Of a DNA stretch of 64,000 bases, positions 55,071 to 63,057 are shown in pieces (position 1 is the first letter of the stretch; the number at the start of each line of letters is the position of its first letter). The position numbers and the translations under genes were made by a program. The stretch is taken from assembly GCA_963837025.1 (NCBI GenBank), contig CAWILT010000001.1, positions 930,001-994,000 of the forward strand, written 5' to 3'. The notes under the pieces were generated by a model. The model saw only the letters and a program-made list of their open reading frames with translations, ran no database searches and was not told where the DNA came from. Origin of the DNA: JALZUV01 sp963837025. GTDB lineage: Bacteria > Pseudomonadota > Alphaproteobacteria > Rickettsiales > JALZUV01.

Positions 55071-56537
55071 ATGAGATGGCTTATAAGAAATAGAAGTTTA
55101 AATAATAGACTTTATCAGTTTTTTAACTATTTTCAGCTATTTTACACCTCTATGAGGAATCTTAACACTTTTTACTTTCCCCCCAAGCTAGATACTGTCT
55201 ACGCTTTTATAGAGAAAGACAAAAACCGCAATATCGAACAAATCCAGTCGTTACATGCAGGTGAAAGTCTGACAACTCGCCTAGATAAAGAAATCAATAT
55301 TCATCAAGGACAAATTCACGCAGAGAATTATTTACTCAATACTTATGGTATCCTACAACGTGTAATTCAAGAAAAAGGGATTTCTAGAGAAGAATTACAT
55401 AAAAGAATTTGTGAGAATGGCCATGACCTTGATAAAGTGAAGAAGGGATTAGAAAACGATTATACTATCTCTGCAACTGAATTTATACCCAAAGATACAG
55501 ACTTAAAGATTGATACAGGCTTATGGTTACAACAAAGAGCCTCATTGATTGGAGGTGCTAATAGTTCAACACCTATTCTAATTCGCGATTTTTGGGGCGG
55601 CAAAAAAGTTAGTACAGATTATGGATTTACCGATTTTAAAACCCAACTAGAGGGAATAGAGTTTAGCGCAATTGCAACAATGCGCCACAAACAGGTGCCA
55701 TTTCGCTTTGCAGTCATGAAACACGAACATGATGGGTATAAGGATAATAATCCTGCCATTTTGATGGCTCCTGAATTTTGCGATCAATTGCACGAATACC
55801 ATAATAAGAAATATGGGAACTCTTCTATTAACCAAAACCCACTAATCATAAGTATGGCTAACTGTTATAAAACGAATATTCATGATCGTTTTCATAATTG
55901 GCTGCTTTACGACACGGAGGCGGTAAGTGAAGAATTTTCCAAATGGGGTGGCGACATCTTTTTCACCAAACATGAAGATAAAAACCCCCTATTAATAAAT
56001 TATGAACGTGTTGCCTTGGCATTTCATTTGTTTAGCTGGAAAGAACTATTCCGCAGGAATCCAAGCTTAGAAGATCAGGAATATAATAAGCTAGAATGGT
56101 GCGTAAGAGAGCTTAAAGAATTCGGAAATTTTCTGCGTAGTAAAAATGTTGAGAATGCAACTGAAATTGAAGAATCAGCACTCTACTCTGTAGTGGCAAG
56201 CATGAGCTTTGTCCTCAACCCGTTCAATGACCGCTTTCAAAAAATTCTAGATGATTATCCGGATGTAAAAGAGAAACTGCTCAAAATCAAAGAGAATGGC
56301 AAAGGTATTGGTAGAACGCTATCTGACCTGCACCAAGGATTAACGGAAATACCGAGCAACCACATTACTGATGGAAACAGAAAAGAAGCCGTTCTAGAGT
56401 ATATTATGCGGTGTCCCTTTGATAAAGAAATAGAGGCTCGGATTCACAAAGAAAAGCAAGTATCTGAGTGGCAGCAAGATGGCGAACAACAAAACTTCAC
56501 CCTGCCAATTAAAAGTATTGACCTTCTCCCCCCTTAG
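55071..56537 (+). CDS. Island gene, unknown protein
   Basis: A 488-residue soluble-looking protein; an alternative start is ATG 55,152, as the first 27 residues are unusual. Neither start has a Shine-Dalgarno. The sequence includes a polar coiled-coil-like N-terminus (about 45-125), a central part with several His and aromatic residues (KHEHDGYKDNN, NIHDRFHNWLLYDTEAV) and a helical C-terminus. I recognise no family. Codons and AT content differ from the host. It precedes the second island gene, with the frames overlapping or separated by 43 bases depending on the start of that gene. Confidence 0.7.
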   Translation: MRWLIRNRSLNNRLYQFFNYFQLFYTSMRNLNTFYFPPKLDTVYAFIEKDKNRNIEQIQSLHAGESLTTRLDKEINIHQGQIHAENYLLNTYGILQRVIQEKGISREELHKRICENGHDLDKVKKGLENDYTISATEFIPKDTDLKIDTGLWLQQRASLIGGANSSTPILIRDFWGGKKVSTDYGFTDFKTQLEGIEFSAIATMRHKQVPFRFAVMKHEHDGYKDNNPAILMAPEFCDQLHEYHNKKYGNSSINQNPLIISMANCYKTNIHDRFHNWLLYDTEAVSEEFSKWGGDIFFTKHEDKNPLLINYERVALAFHLFSWKELFRRNPSLEDQEYNKLEWCVRELKEFGNFLRSKNVENATEIEESALYSVVASMSFVLNPFNDRFQKILDDYPDVKEKLLKIKENGKGIGRTLSDLHQGLTEIPSNHITDGNRKEAVLEYIMRCPFDKEIEARIHKEKQVSEWQQDGEQQNFTLPIKSIDLLPP

Positions 56538-57426
56538 ATTAAAAGAAGCAATTGTCAGTCAAGCATCACAAAAGAAATATATGAAATTATTTGAGAAGTT
56601 GCAAAAATTTCCTGAAAAAACCCAAAAACTTTTAATGCAACACACTGAAATTAGTGACGAAGGGTTGGCCTTCTTCCGGATAGATCGCAATGACTTAGAT
56701 TATACAAAATTTGCAAAAAAGGAGCAAAATAAACGCGTTCTACTAATCGATATCCCTAAAGGAGAGGAACTTTCATTTACAAACACCAAAACCTTAGGTG
56801 TTCAAAAGCAAATCGTGAAACAAAATTTTCATCTAACAGCAGGAGAAGATGTCTTAGCTATCAATATTCGTAATGAAGAAGCAGCCAAGATGATACTCGA
56901 TTACGCAACCATCAATGGAAAAGTCGACCCTATACGTGCGCTGAAAAAGGCAAAAGTCCTAAAGGAAATAAATTCTTTCAATGAAGCGGCGGATCTCTAT
57001 AAATTGCAAAAAAACATAGCCATATCACTTTATGATTTCGAAGAATCAGGGCATTACACTAAAAATCTGACTAAATTTCTTGCAAAAATTCCTGGTCCTG
57101 CAGTCATAGATTTGCATTCAGGAGGTGACCAAATGCTTGTGCGAGGAGCAGCAATTTACATTCCACATGGCAAAAAACCAGAGAAAGATGATGACCCCGA
57201 TACACATTTCATTGAAAATACAGATTACAAGCGAGATTACGCAAATACAGTCAATACAGATGACGATTTACCAGCTATTAGTTTTAAAGATAGCAGCAGA
57301 TTAGCTGAACATGTAAGCTCAATTTTTAAGTATATGGCAGAGCTCCGGAACCTTAATAATGAGATTACACTTGGTCAGAAGCAAGCTGATCGTGCACGTC
57401 AATATGGAGGCAGTACGCTTACATGA
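56479..57426 (+). CDS. Island gene, unknown protein
   Basis: A 315-residue protein (or 281 residues from ATG 56,581, which would remove the 59-base overlap with the previous gene). It is soluble, Lys/Asn-rich, with a mixed alpha/beta pattern (KRVLLIDIPKGEELSF, EDVLAINIRNEEAAK, GPAVIDLHSGGDQMLVRGAAIYIPHG). No family recognised. Its stop overlaps the start of the next short frame as ATGA, so the island genes are probably one operon. Confidence 0.68.
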   Translation: MANNKTSPCQLKVLTFSPLRLKEAIVSQASQKKYMKLFEKLQKFPEKTQKLLMQHTEISDEGLAFFRIDRNDLDYTKFAKKEQNKRVLLIDIPKGEELSFTNTKTLGVQKQIVKQNFHLTAGEDVLAINIRNEEAAKMILDYATINGKVDPIRALKKAKVLKEINSFNEAADLYKLQKNIAISLYDFEESGHYTKNLTKFLAKIPGPAVIDLHSGGDQMLVRGAAIYIPHGKKPEKDDDPDTHFIENTDYKRDYANTVNTDDDLPAISFKDSSRLAEHVSSIFKYMAELRNLNNEITLGQKQADRARQYGGSTLT

Positions 57427-57614
57427 AAATTCTTGTTACAGGAGGTAATGATTATGTTGGCAATGCACTTATTGATTTGTTGCTAGCTGATGGTCATGAG
57501 GTAGTTGCCACAGCACGTGATATCGCAAAAGTTAAACAGAACATCGAAATCAAACCGCTTGATATCAGAAATAAGGCAGCATGCGAACTTATTGCTAAAA
57601 AGGTAGGAAATTAG
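57423..57614 (+). pseudogene. Truncated NAD-dependent epimerase/SDR fragment
   Basis: A 63-residue frame that begins MKILVTGGNDYVGNALIDLLLADGHEVVATARD, the first beta-alpha-beta and glycine loop of extended SDR/NAD(P)-epimerase proteins (normally TGGxGFIG), then DIRN as the third strand, and ends. Normal members have about 300 residues. It overlaps the preceding stop as ATGA. It is most likely the remnant of a gene cut at the island edge, less likely a functional mini-protein. Confidence 0.7.
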
Positions 57615-57718
57615 ACATTTCATGAATGCCAATTTTAACTTCAAAAATCGTTCGTAATTTATTCGTAGTTCGTTAACAAAAATTAGGAATTAAGGCGGAA
57701 TTTTCGGGAAATGAGCAC

Positions 57719-57759
57719 AAGCTGTAACCGTTACCCAATAAGGGTTACGGAAGCTTTTT
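57719..57759 (+). terminator. Probable terminator at the island end
   Basis: AAGCT and AGCTT enclose CCGTTACCC and GGGTTACGG (one mismatch), loop AATAA, then five T. It would stop the island operon before the tRNA-Leu gene. Confidence 0.6.
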
Positions 57760-57792
57760 GGAAAACTTGGGAGGCTGGTTGTTAACCAATTA

Positions 57793-57809
57793 TGGTGCGC
57801 GTGGAGGGA
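57793..57809. repeat. Right att-like repeat inside tRNA-Leu
   Basis: TGGTGCGCGTGGAGGGA is the 3' end of tRNA-Leu and pairs with the left copy at 54,667-54,683 (16 of 17 bases). Confidence 0.68.
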
Positions 57810-57877
57810 CTTGAACCCCCACACCTCACGGCGCTAGAACCTAAATCTAGTGCGTCTACCAATTTCGCCACACGCGC
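57793..57877 (-). tRNA. tRNA-Leu (UAG)
   Basis: An 85-nt class II tRNA on the - strand: acceptor GCGCGTG pairs CACGCGC, anticodon stem CTAGA/TCTAG around loop TTTAGGT giving anticodon UAG, long variable arm, T arm GGTTCAAGTCC and encoded CCA. It reads CUN leucine codons. Its 3' end is the right boundary of the AT-rich island. Confidence 0.96.
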
Positions 57878-57937
57878 ACAACACATGCTTTCATAAACTG
57901 ATATATTTTTTATGCAAGAGCACTTATAGAGAAATTC

Positions 57938-58819
57938 ATGAATAATTTTTTACGCACTGGCCTGCTAATGGCCGCAATGTCAGCTTTAGTGATGACGATT
58001 GGCTATTTCATTGCCGGCGCTACGGGAACCCTGATTGCATTGGTAATCGCCTTTGGCATGAATTTTTTCGCTTATTATAATTCGGATAAAATGGTTCTGA
58101 AAATGCATGGTGCCAAACCTGTTTCTGAAAATCACGGGTTTTATCACTTGGTGGCGCGATTGGCCAAAAATGCTGACTTGCCCATGCCAAAAGTATTTAT
58201 TATGGCGAATGATCAACCCAATGCTTTCGCCACAGGCCGCAACCCGCAAAATGCTAGTGTGGCGGCCACGACCGGCCTACTCGATATGCTAACCGAGCGT
58301 GAAATTTCGGGTGTGATGGCGCATGAACTCGCCCATGTAAAAAATCGTGATACACTCACCATGACAATCACCTCTACACTTGCCGGTGCGATTGGTATGT
58401 TGGGCAATTTCGCGTTGTTTTTTGGTGGTGGTAGAGATCGTGGAGGCATCGGCATAATTGGCGGCCTAGCGATGATGATTATTGCGCCCTTGGCAGCCTC
58501 ATTGGTGCAAATGGCCATCTCGCGCTCGCGCGAATATGTTGCCGATAAAGGCGGCGCAGAAATTTCCGGTGATCCGGAGGCTTTAGCTTCAGCATTGGCA
58601 AAAATAGAGCATTATTCACACCAAATTCGCAACCCCGCAGCGGAGCGTGCGCCTGCCAGTGCCAATATGTTTATTATCAACCCGCTATCAGGCGAGCGCG
58701 CAGATGCGTTATTTTCCACCCACCCCAAAACGCAAAATCGTATTGATAAGCTGATGGAGATGGCGCAAACCATGAATACACAGCCTCAGCAACGCCAAAA
58801 ACGTGGGCCTTGGGGTTAA
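57938..58819 (+). CDS. htpX: HtpX membrane zinc protease
   Basis: HtpX is an M48B protease of the inner membrane that removes damaged membrane proteins. The 293 residues include two N-terminal helices (about 5-45), the zinc motif HELAH (His129, Glu130, His133), two further helices (LAGAIGMLGNFALFFGGG and IIGGLAMMIIAPLAASLVQMAIS) and the EYVADKGGAE segment with the third ligand. The C-terminal THPKTQNRIDKLMEM is typical. It precedes valS by 53 bases on the same strand. Confidence 0.95.
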   Translation: MNNFLRTGLLMAAMSALVMTIGYFIAGATGTLIALVIAFGMNFFAYYNSDKMVLKMHGAKPVSENHGFYHLVARLAKNADLPMPKVFIMANDQPNAFATGRNPQNASVAATTGLLDMLTEREISGVMAHELAHVKNRDTLTMTITSTLAGAIGMLGNFALFFGGGRDRGGIGIIGGLAMMIIAPLAASLVQMAISRSREYVADKGGAEISGDPEALASALAKIEHYSHQIRNPAAERAPASANMFIINPLSGERADALFSTHPKTQNRIDKLMEMAQTMNTQPQQRQKRGPWG

Positions 58820-58872
58820 AGCTAACGCTGCAAACGCTTGCACTTATTGGCCAGTGCGGTTAGTTTTCGCAC

Positions 58873-61446
58873 ATGAAAACTTTACCCCAAAAATACGATA
58901 CCGCTGCTACCGAAAAACGCTGGCAAGAGTATTGGCTTAACGCTGGAACCTATTACTGGGACGAATCCGCCCCGCGCGATGAAACCTATGTGATTGATAC
59001 CCCACCGCCCACGGTTTCAGGCCACTTACATATGGGGCATGTGTTTAGCTATTGCCAAGCCGATTTTATCGCGCGTTGGCAACGTATGAACGGCAAAACC
59101 GTATTCTATCCGATGGGGTTTGACGATAACGGCTTGCCTACCGAACGCTTGGTAGAAAAAGCCACCAAAAAACGCGCCGTCGATTTCGATAGCCGCGAGG
59201 CATTTATTGAGGCCTGTATGGCCGTATCAGACGAATCGCGACAAGCCTACCGCGACCTATTCCAATCCACCGCACTGAGTGTGGATTGGCGACAAGAATA
59301 CCATACGATAAGCGAAGAAAGCCGAAAACTATCGCAGTTATCTTTCCTCGATTTATTCCATAAAGGCCATGTATTGCGCAAATTAGAACCGATGTTGTGG
59401 GATCCGGTTGACCAAACCGCCATCGCTCAAGCCGAAGTGGAAGATAAAGAACTGCCCAGCCATTTTTGTGATATTCGCTTTGGCGTGGATGGTTCGGATG
59501 AAACTCTCACCATCGCCACCACGCGACCGGAGATGATTCCCGCCTGCGTAGGCGTGTTTTACCACCCCGATGATGCGCGCTATCAGCATCTGAAAGGCAA
59601 GCATGCTATTACCCCCTTATTCGGTGTGAAAGTGCCGATTCTAGAAGATGATTCAGTGGAAGTTGAAAAGGGTACGGGCATTATGATGTGCTGTACCTTT
59701 GGGGACGAGGCCGATATTGAAAAATGGCGCAACCATGGGCTGGAGCTAAAACTTATCTTAAATAAATATGGTAAAATTGCTTTTAAAAATGCGCCTGATT
59801 GGATGGTGAATAAAAAGGCAACCGTTGCGCGTGAAGAAATAATTAAACAACTTGAAGCCTCTGGCGATTTACTGAGTGCCAAGCCAATAACGCATGCCGT
59901 TAAATGCGCGGAACGCTCTGGTGCACCGTTAGAAATACTCCCTACCCCGCAATGGTTTGTAAGCGTAATGGATAAAAAGGAAGCGCTTAAAGCTAAATCA
60001 GCCGAATGCAATTGGCATCCTGAATGGATGAGTAAGCGCATGGATCAATGGATTGATGGCCTCAGCTGGGATTGGTGCATTTCGCGCCAGCGCTATTTTG
60101 GCGTGCCATTCCCAATCTGGTATTCCAAACGCGCCGGTGAAGAAGATAAGGTGCTTATCGCCACACTTGACCAACTACCCTGTAATCCATTGGTTGACTT
60201 GCCTAAAGGCTATACGCGCGATGAGGTTCAAGCTGATATTGATGTGATGGATACATGGGCCACGTCCTCCACCTCGCCGCAATTAAACAGTAAAGGCATT
60301 AGCGCCGAATATGCATTAGATGCAACGCGCCATAGCCAATTATTTCCTGCCGATTTGCGTCCGCAAGCACATGAAATTATTCGCACATGGGCATTTTATA
60401 CGATTGTTAAAGCGCATCTGCATGAAGATACCATTCCATGGAAAAATCTTATGATTTCGGGTTGGTGCTTGGCTGAAGATAAAACAAAGATGAGTAAATC
60501 AAAGGGTAATGTGGTTACGCCCATTGATTTGATTGAAGAGCATGGATCGGATGTAGTGCGCTATTGGGCCAGCACCTCCAAGCTTGGGCAAGACACGGCT
60601 TTTAGCCGCGATTTGCTTAAAATTGGCAAAAAGCTGGTCAATAAATTATGGAACGCCACGAAATTTGCGGCCATCCATTTAGAAAAGCTTGATGGTGCTC
60701 CACAAGCCCCAACTGCAACGCTTGATAAATGGATTCTATCGCGCTTGCATCGCACCGTGGCCAAAGCCAGCCTAGAATTTGAGCGCTATGAATATGCATC
60801 CGCGTTACGCGCCATTGAAGATTTCTTCTGGAATGATTTTTGCGATAATTATTTAGAGTTAGTCAAGAAACGCGCCTATGATGAGGCGGGCGAAGATGCT
60901 ACCGGGCAAATGAGCGCCGTACACACCATTTACTATTGTTTAGATGGTATATTGCGACTGTTTGCACCTTATTTACCGCATGTAACCGAAGAACTTTGGA
61001 GCCATATATTTGAAAGTGATGATTATGCGGCTAAAGGCTCTATCCACGCACGGGGAAACTGGGTGCAGGTAAGCGATTATCCTCATGATGAAATAGCCGA
61101 AGCCCAAGGCATTGCCGCTGTTGAAATTTTAGAAACCATACGCAAAACCAAGTCCGAAAAAGGGGTATCCATTAAATGGCCGATTGTGGAAATGACCTTG
61201 AATGACACAACACAAAATGGCAGCGATTTAGATGCTTCTATTCAAAATGATTTATGTGGCGCGGGCAATATTGGCCGTATTATCATCCACCGCGATGACG
61301 GGGGGATTGTTGCTAATAGCCCTATTGAGATTGCGCAAGATGGGTCAATGGAGGTTCATCAAGCAGGTGAAATAGTAGGCGCTAAAAGCGAATCAAACCG
61401 ATATGCGCTAACATTGAGTTTTGCGGCAAATAGCGACGCAGCATAG
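58873..61446 (+). CDS. valS: Valyl-tRNA synthetase
   Basis: ValRS charges tRNA-Val and edits mischarged Thr. The 857-residue class I synthetase has PPPTVSGHLHMGHV (HIGH), a CP1 editing domain with TTRPEMIPACVGVF, the WCISRQRYFGVPFPIWY segment, KMSKSKGNVV (KMSKS) and the ValRS anticodon-binding domain. The stretch after residue 790 is degenerate compared with long ValRS and lacks the usual C-terminal coiled coil, so it is of the shorter kind. It ends 6 bases before the convergent LpxR-like gene. Confidence 0.95.
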   Translation: MKTLPQKYDTAATEKRWQEYWLNAGTYYWDESAPRDETYVIDTPPPTVSGHLHMGHVFSYCQADFIARWQRMNGKTVFYPMGFDDNGLPTERLVEKATKKRAVDFDSREAFIEACMAVSDESRQAYRDLFQSTALSVDWRQEYHTISEESRKLSQLSFLDLFHKGHVLRKLEPMLWDPVDQTAIAQAEVEDKELPSHFCDIRFGVDGSDETLTIATTRPEMIPACVGVFYHPDDARYQHLKGKHAITPLFGVKVPILEDDSVEVEKGTGIMMCCTFGDEADIEKWRNHGLELKLILNKYGKIAFKNAPDWMVNKKATVAREEIIKQLEASGDLLSAKPITHAVKCAERSGAPLEILPTPQWFVSVMDKKEALKAKSAECNWHPEWMSKRMDQWIDGLSWDWCISRQRYFGVPFPIWYSKRAGEEDKVLIATLDQLPCNPLVDLPKGYTRDEVQADIDVMDTWATSSTSPQLNSKGISAEYALDATRHSQLFPADLRPQAHEIIRTWAFYTIVKAHLHEDTIPWKNLMISGWCLAEDKTKMSKSKGNVVTPIDLIEEHGSDVVRYWASTSKLGQDTAFSRDLLKIGKKLVNKLWNATKFAAIHLEKLDGAPQAPTATLDKWILSRLHRTVAKASLEFERYEYASALRAIEDFFWNDFCDNYLELVKKRAYDEAGEDATGQMSAVHTIYYCLDGILRLFAPYLPHVTEELWSHIFESDDYAAKGSIHARGNWVQVSDYPHDEIAEAQGIAAVEILETIRKTKSEKGVSIKWPIVEMTLNDTTQNGSDLDASIQNDLCGAGNIGRIIIHRDDGGIVANSPIEIAQDGSMEVHQAGEIVGAKSESNRYALTLSFAANSDAA

Positions 61447-61452
61447 TTGGTT

Positions 61453-62529
61453 TTAAAAACGATAACCCAGCGATACCGAACCAAAATAAGTATTTTCATC
61501 TTGTTCGCTAAATTCGCGGGATCGCCAGTTTAGCGTGTAGGCAATTTGGATATTATCAAAGGTTGTGGTTACGCCCGCATTGGCATCCACCACGCCAATT
61601 TCACGATCAACCGATGGGCTATCGGTGAAGGTATTACCATCTAGAAAAATATTACGAGCCATGGCGCGCGCCTCTAACCCTGCAAAAAGCGACCAAGCAA
61701 AAGACACATCTTCTGGTAAAGCAAAATAGCCTGAACTGGCCAATGCAGGGCGCACACGCGGAGGAGGCGCTTGCCAAATCGCATTACGCGGTGTGAGCTG
61801 AAACGTGATGCCCGTAGCCCCATAAGTATAGATATTACCCACGGTAGCGCCCACATGGGGTGCGATACGAAAATAGAATGGGTCTAAATCAGCCGCAAAA
61901 GCCTCAGGCCAGCTGCGTTGATATGCCAACATAACACCCGGCTCATTTTTTAATTGAGAATCCCAACCTTTAGGATCGGGTGAATCGGTAAGTTTATGTA
62001 CCGCGCTTTGCACAGGCTCACCCAAGGCAGCGGAACCGACCACACCTAAAGTAAGCTCAATATCATCCATATGGTTTTCATTGATGGTGTTGGAGCCAAC
62101 TGATCCATATAAAAATGCGGCATAAGGGCGATCGGTTGGGTCAGGCGTTACAAGTGTTATATCTTGCGGCGTGTAGAGGTTTTGGCCGAGTGAGAAGTAG
62201 GTATTGCTGGTATCGTTCACAGCGAAAAACGGCAATAGAGTATCAATCCCTTCGACTAGGCGTGAGGCATTGCGGCTCGTATCATAATAGGTAAAACGAA
62301 TACCATTAGTATAGTTCGAATCGGTACCTTGACCGCTATATAAATCATTTTCAGTGGTTACGGTAATGAATGACGTATCTTCGCGCTCAAACAATTCTTC
62401 GGGAATTTTTTCTTCAAAACTTTTATCTTCCTCAATAACATCTTCATATTCTTTGGGCGCAACCTGAGCCTGCGCAAAGCAAGGTATGAGTAAGAATCCA
62501 GAGATAATGGGAAACAATGCTATTTTCAT
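61453..62529 (-). CDS. LpxR-like lipid A deacylase, outer membrane
   Basis: From ATG 62,529 the protein starts MKIALFPIISGFLLIPCFAQA, a cleavable signal. The mature region has TTENDLYSGQGTDSNYTNGIRFTYYD, the metal-binding and active-site region of the LpxR/DUF2219 family, YFSLGQNLYTPQDI, and DRPYAAFLYG, and ends in an aromatic residue (GYRF) like outer membrane barrels. LpxR removes the 3'-acyloxyacyl chain from lipid A. A start at 62,565 overlaps the ruvC stop as TAATG and would permit coupling, but gives a less typical signal; the longer frame to 62,589 is rejected. About 358 residues. Confidence 0.85.
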   Translation of the reverse strand: MKIALFPIISGFLLIPCFAQAQVAPKEYEDVIEEDKSFEEKIPEELFEREDTSFITVTTENDLYSGQGTDSNYTNGIRFTYYDTSRNASRLVEGIDTLLPFFAVNDTSNTYFSLGQNLYTPQDITLVTPDPTDRPYAAFLYGSVGSNTINENHMDDIELTLGVVGSAALGEPVQSAVHKLTDSPDPKGWDSQLKNEPGVMLAYQRSWPEAFAADLDPFYFRIAPHVGATVGNIYTYGATGITFQLTPRNAIWQAPPPRVRPALASSGYFALPEDVSFAWSLFAGLEARAMARNIFLDGNTFTDSPSVDREIGVVDANAGVTTTFDNIQIAYTLNWRSREFSEQDENTYFGSVSLGYRF

Positions 62530-62564
62530 TATCGGGTTGTAAATTGAGCGGTATAAGTTTTCCA

Positions 62565-63056
62565 TTAGGCGACGCTTGTTTGGTTCCATTTTGTGTGATG
62601 TGCATGTGTTATGGCGATGGCTAACGCATCAGCCTCATCATCGGATTGCGCAGTGGATTTGGGCAATAACAATTTTATCATATGCATCATTTGCGTTTTA
62701 TCAGCCGCACCGGATCCCGTAATAGATTTTTTGACTAGCCGCGCGGCATATTCGGCTAAAGGCAAATGGGCTTGTGCTACCGTTAGCATAATGGCGCCGC
62801 GTGCCTGCCCTAACTTTAAAGTGGATTGCCCATTTTGCGATACAAACGTTTCTTCAATCGCTACCTCATGTGGTTGAAAAAGCTGTATCGCCTCAGCAAT
62901 TTTTTCACTTAAAACGAAAAGCCTAGCGGCCATATCCAATGTGGCTTTTGGTTTAATGGTTTGGCAATGTACAAAGCGTATGTTTGAGCCATCGGCATCA
63001 ATCACCCCAATGCCACAGTGGCGTAACGCAGGATCAATGCCCAAAATTCGGCGCAT
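62565..63056 (-). CDS. ruvC: Holliday junction endonuclease RuvC
   Basis: RuvC resolves Holliday junctions. The 163-residue protein starts RRILGIDPALRHCGIGVID with the first catalytic Asp, then EVAIEETFVSQN with the second acidic residue, and ends with DEADALAIAITHAHH containing the last two acidic residues. Length and motifs are standard. ruvA and ruvB are not adjacent. Its stop lies next to the start region of the LpxR-like gene. Confidence 0.96.
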   Translation of the reverse strand: MRRILGIDPALRHCGIGVIDADGSNIRFVHCQTIKPKATLDMAARLFVLSEKIAEAIQLFQPHEVAIEETFVSQNGQSTLKLGQARGAIMLTVAQAHLPLAEYAARLVKKSITGSGAADKTQMMHMIKLLLPKSTAQSDDEADALAIAITHAHHTKWNQTSVA

Positions 63057-63057
63057 C

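Larger units (their letters stand above)
54667..57809. mobile_element. AT-rich genomic island at tRNA-Leu
   Basis: About 3.1 kb between two copies of the tRNA-Leu 3' end. Inside, base composition is visibly more AT-rich than the flanks and arginine is written with AGA codons that neighbours seldom use, for example in the first 40 bases of the 55,071 gene. It holds two long unrecognised genes, a truncated epimerase and a terminator, and has no integrase, replication or transfer gene. It may be a remnant or a satellite mobilised by an integrase elsewhere. Confidence 0.6.
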
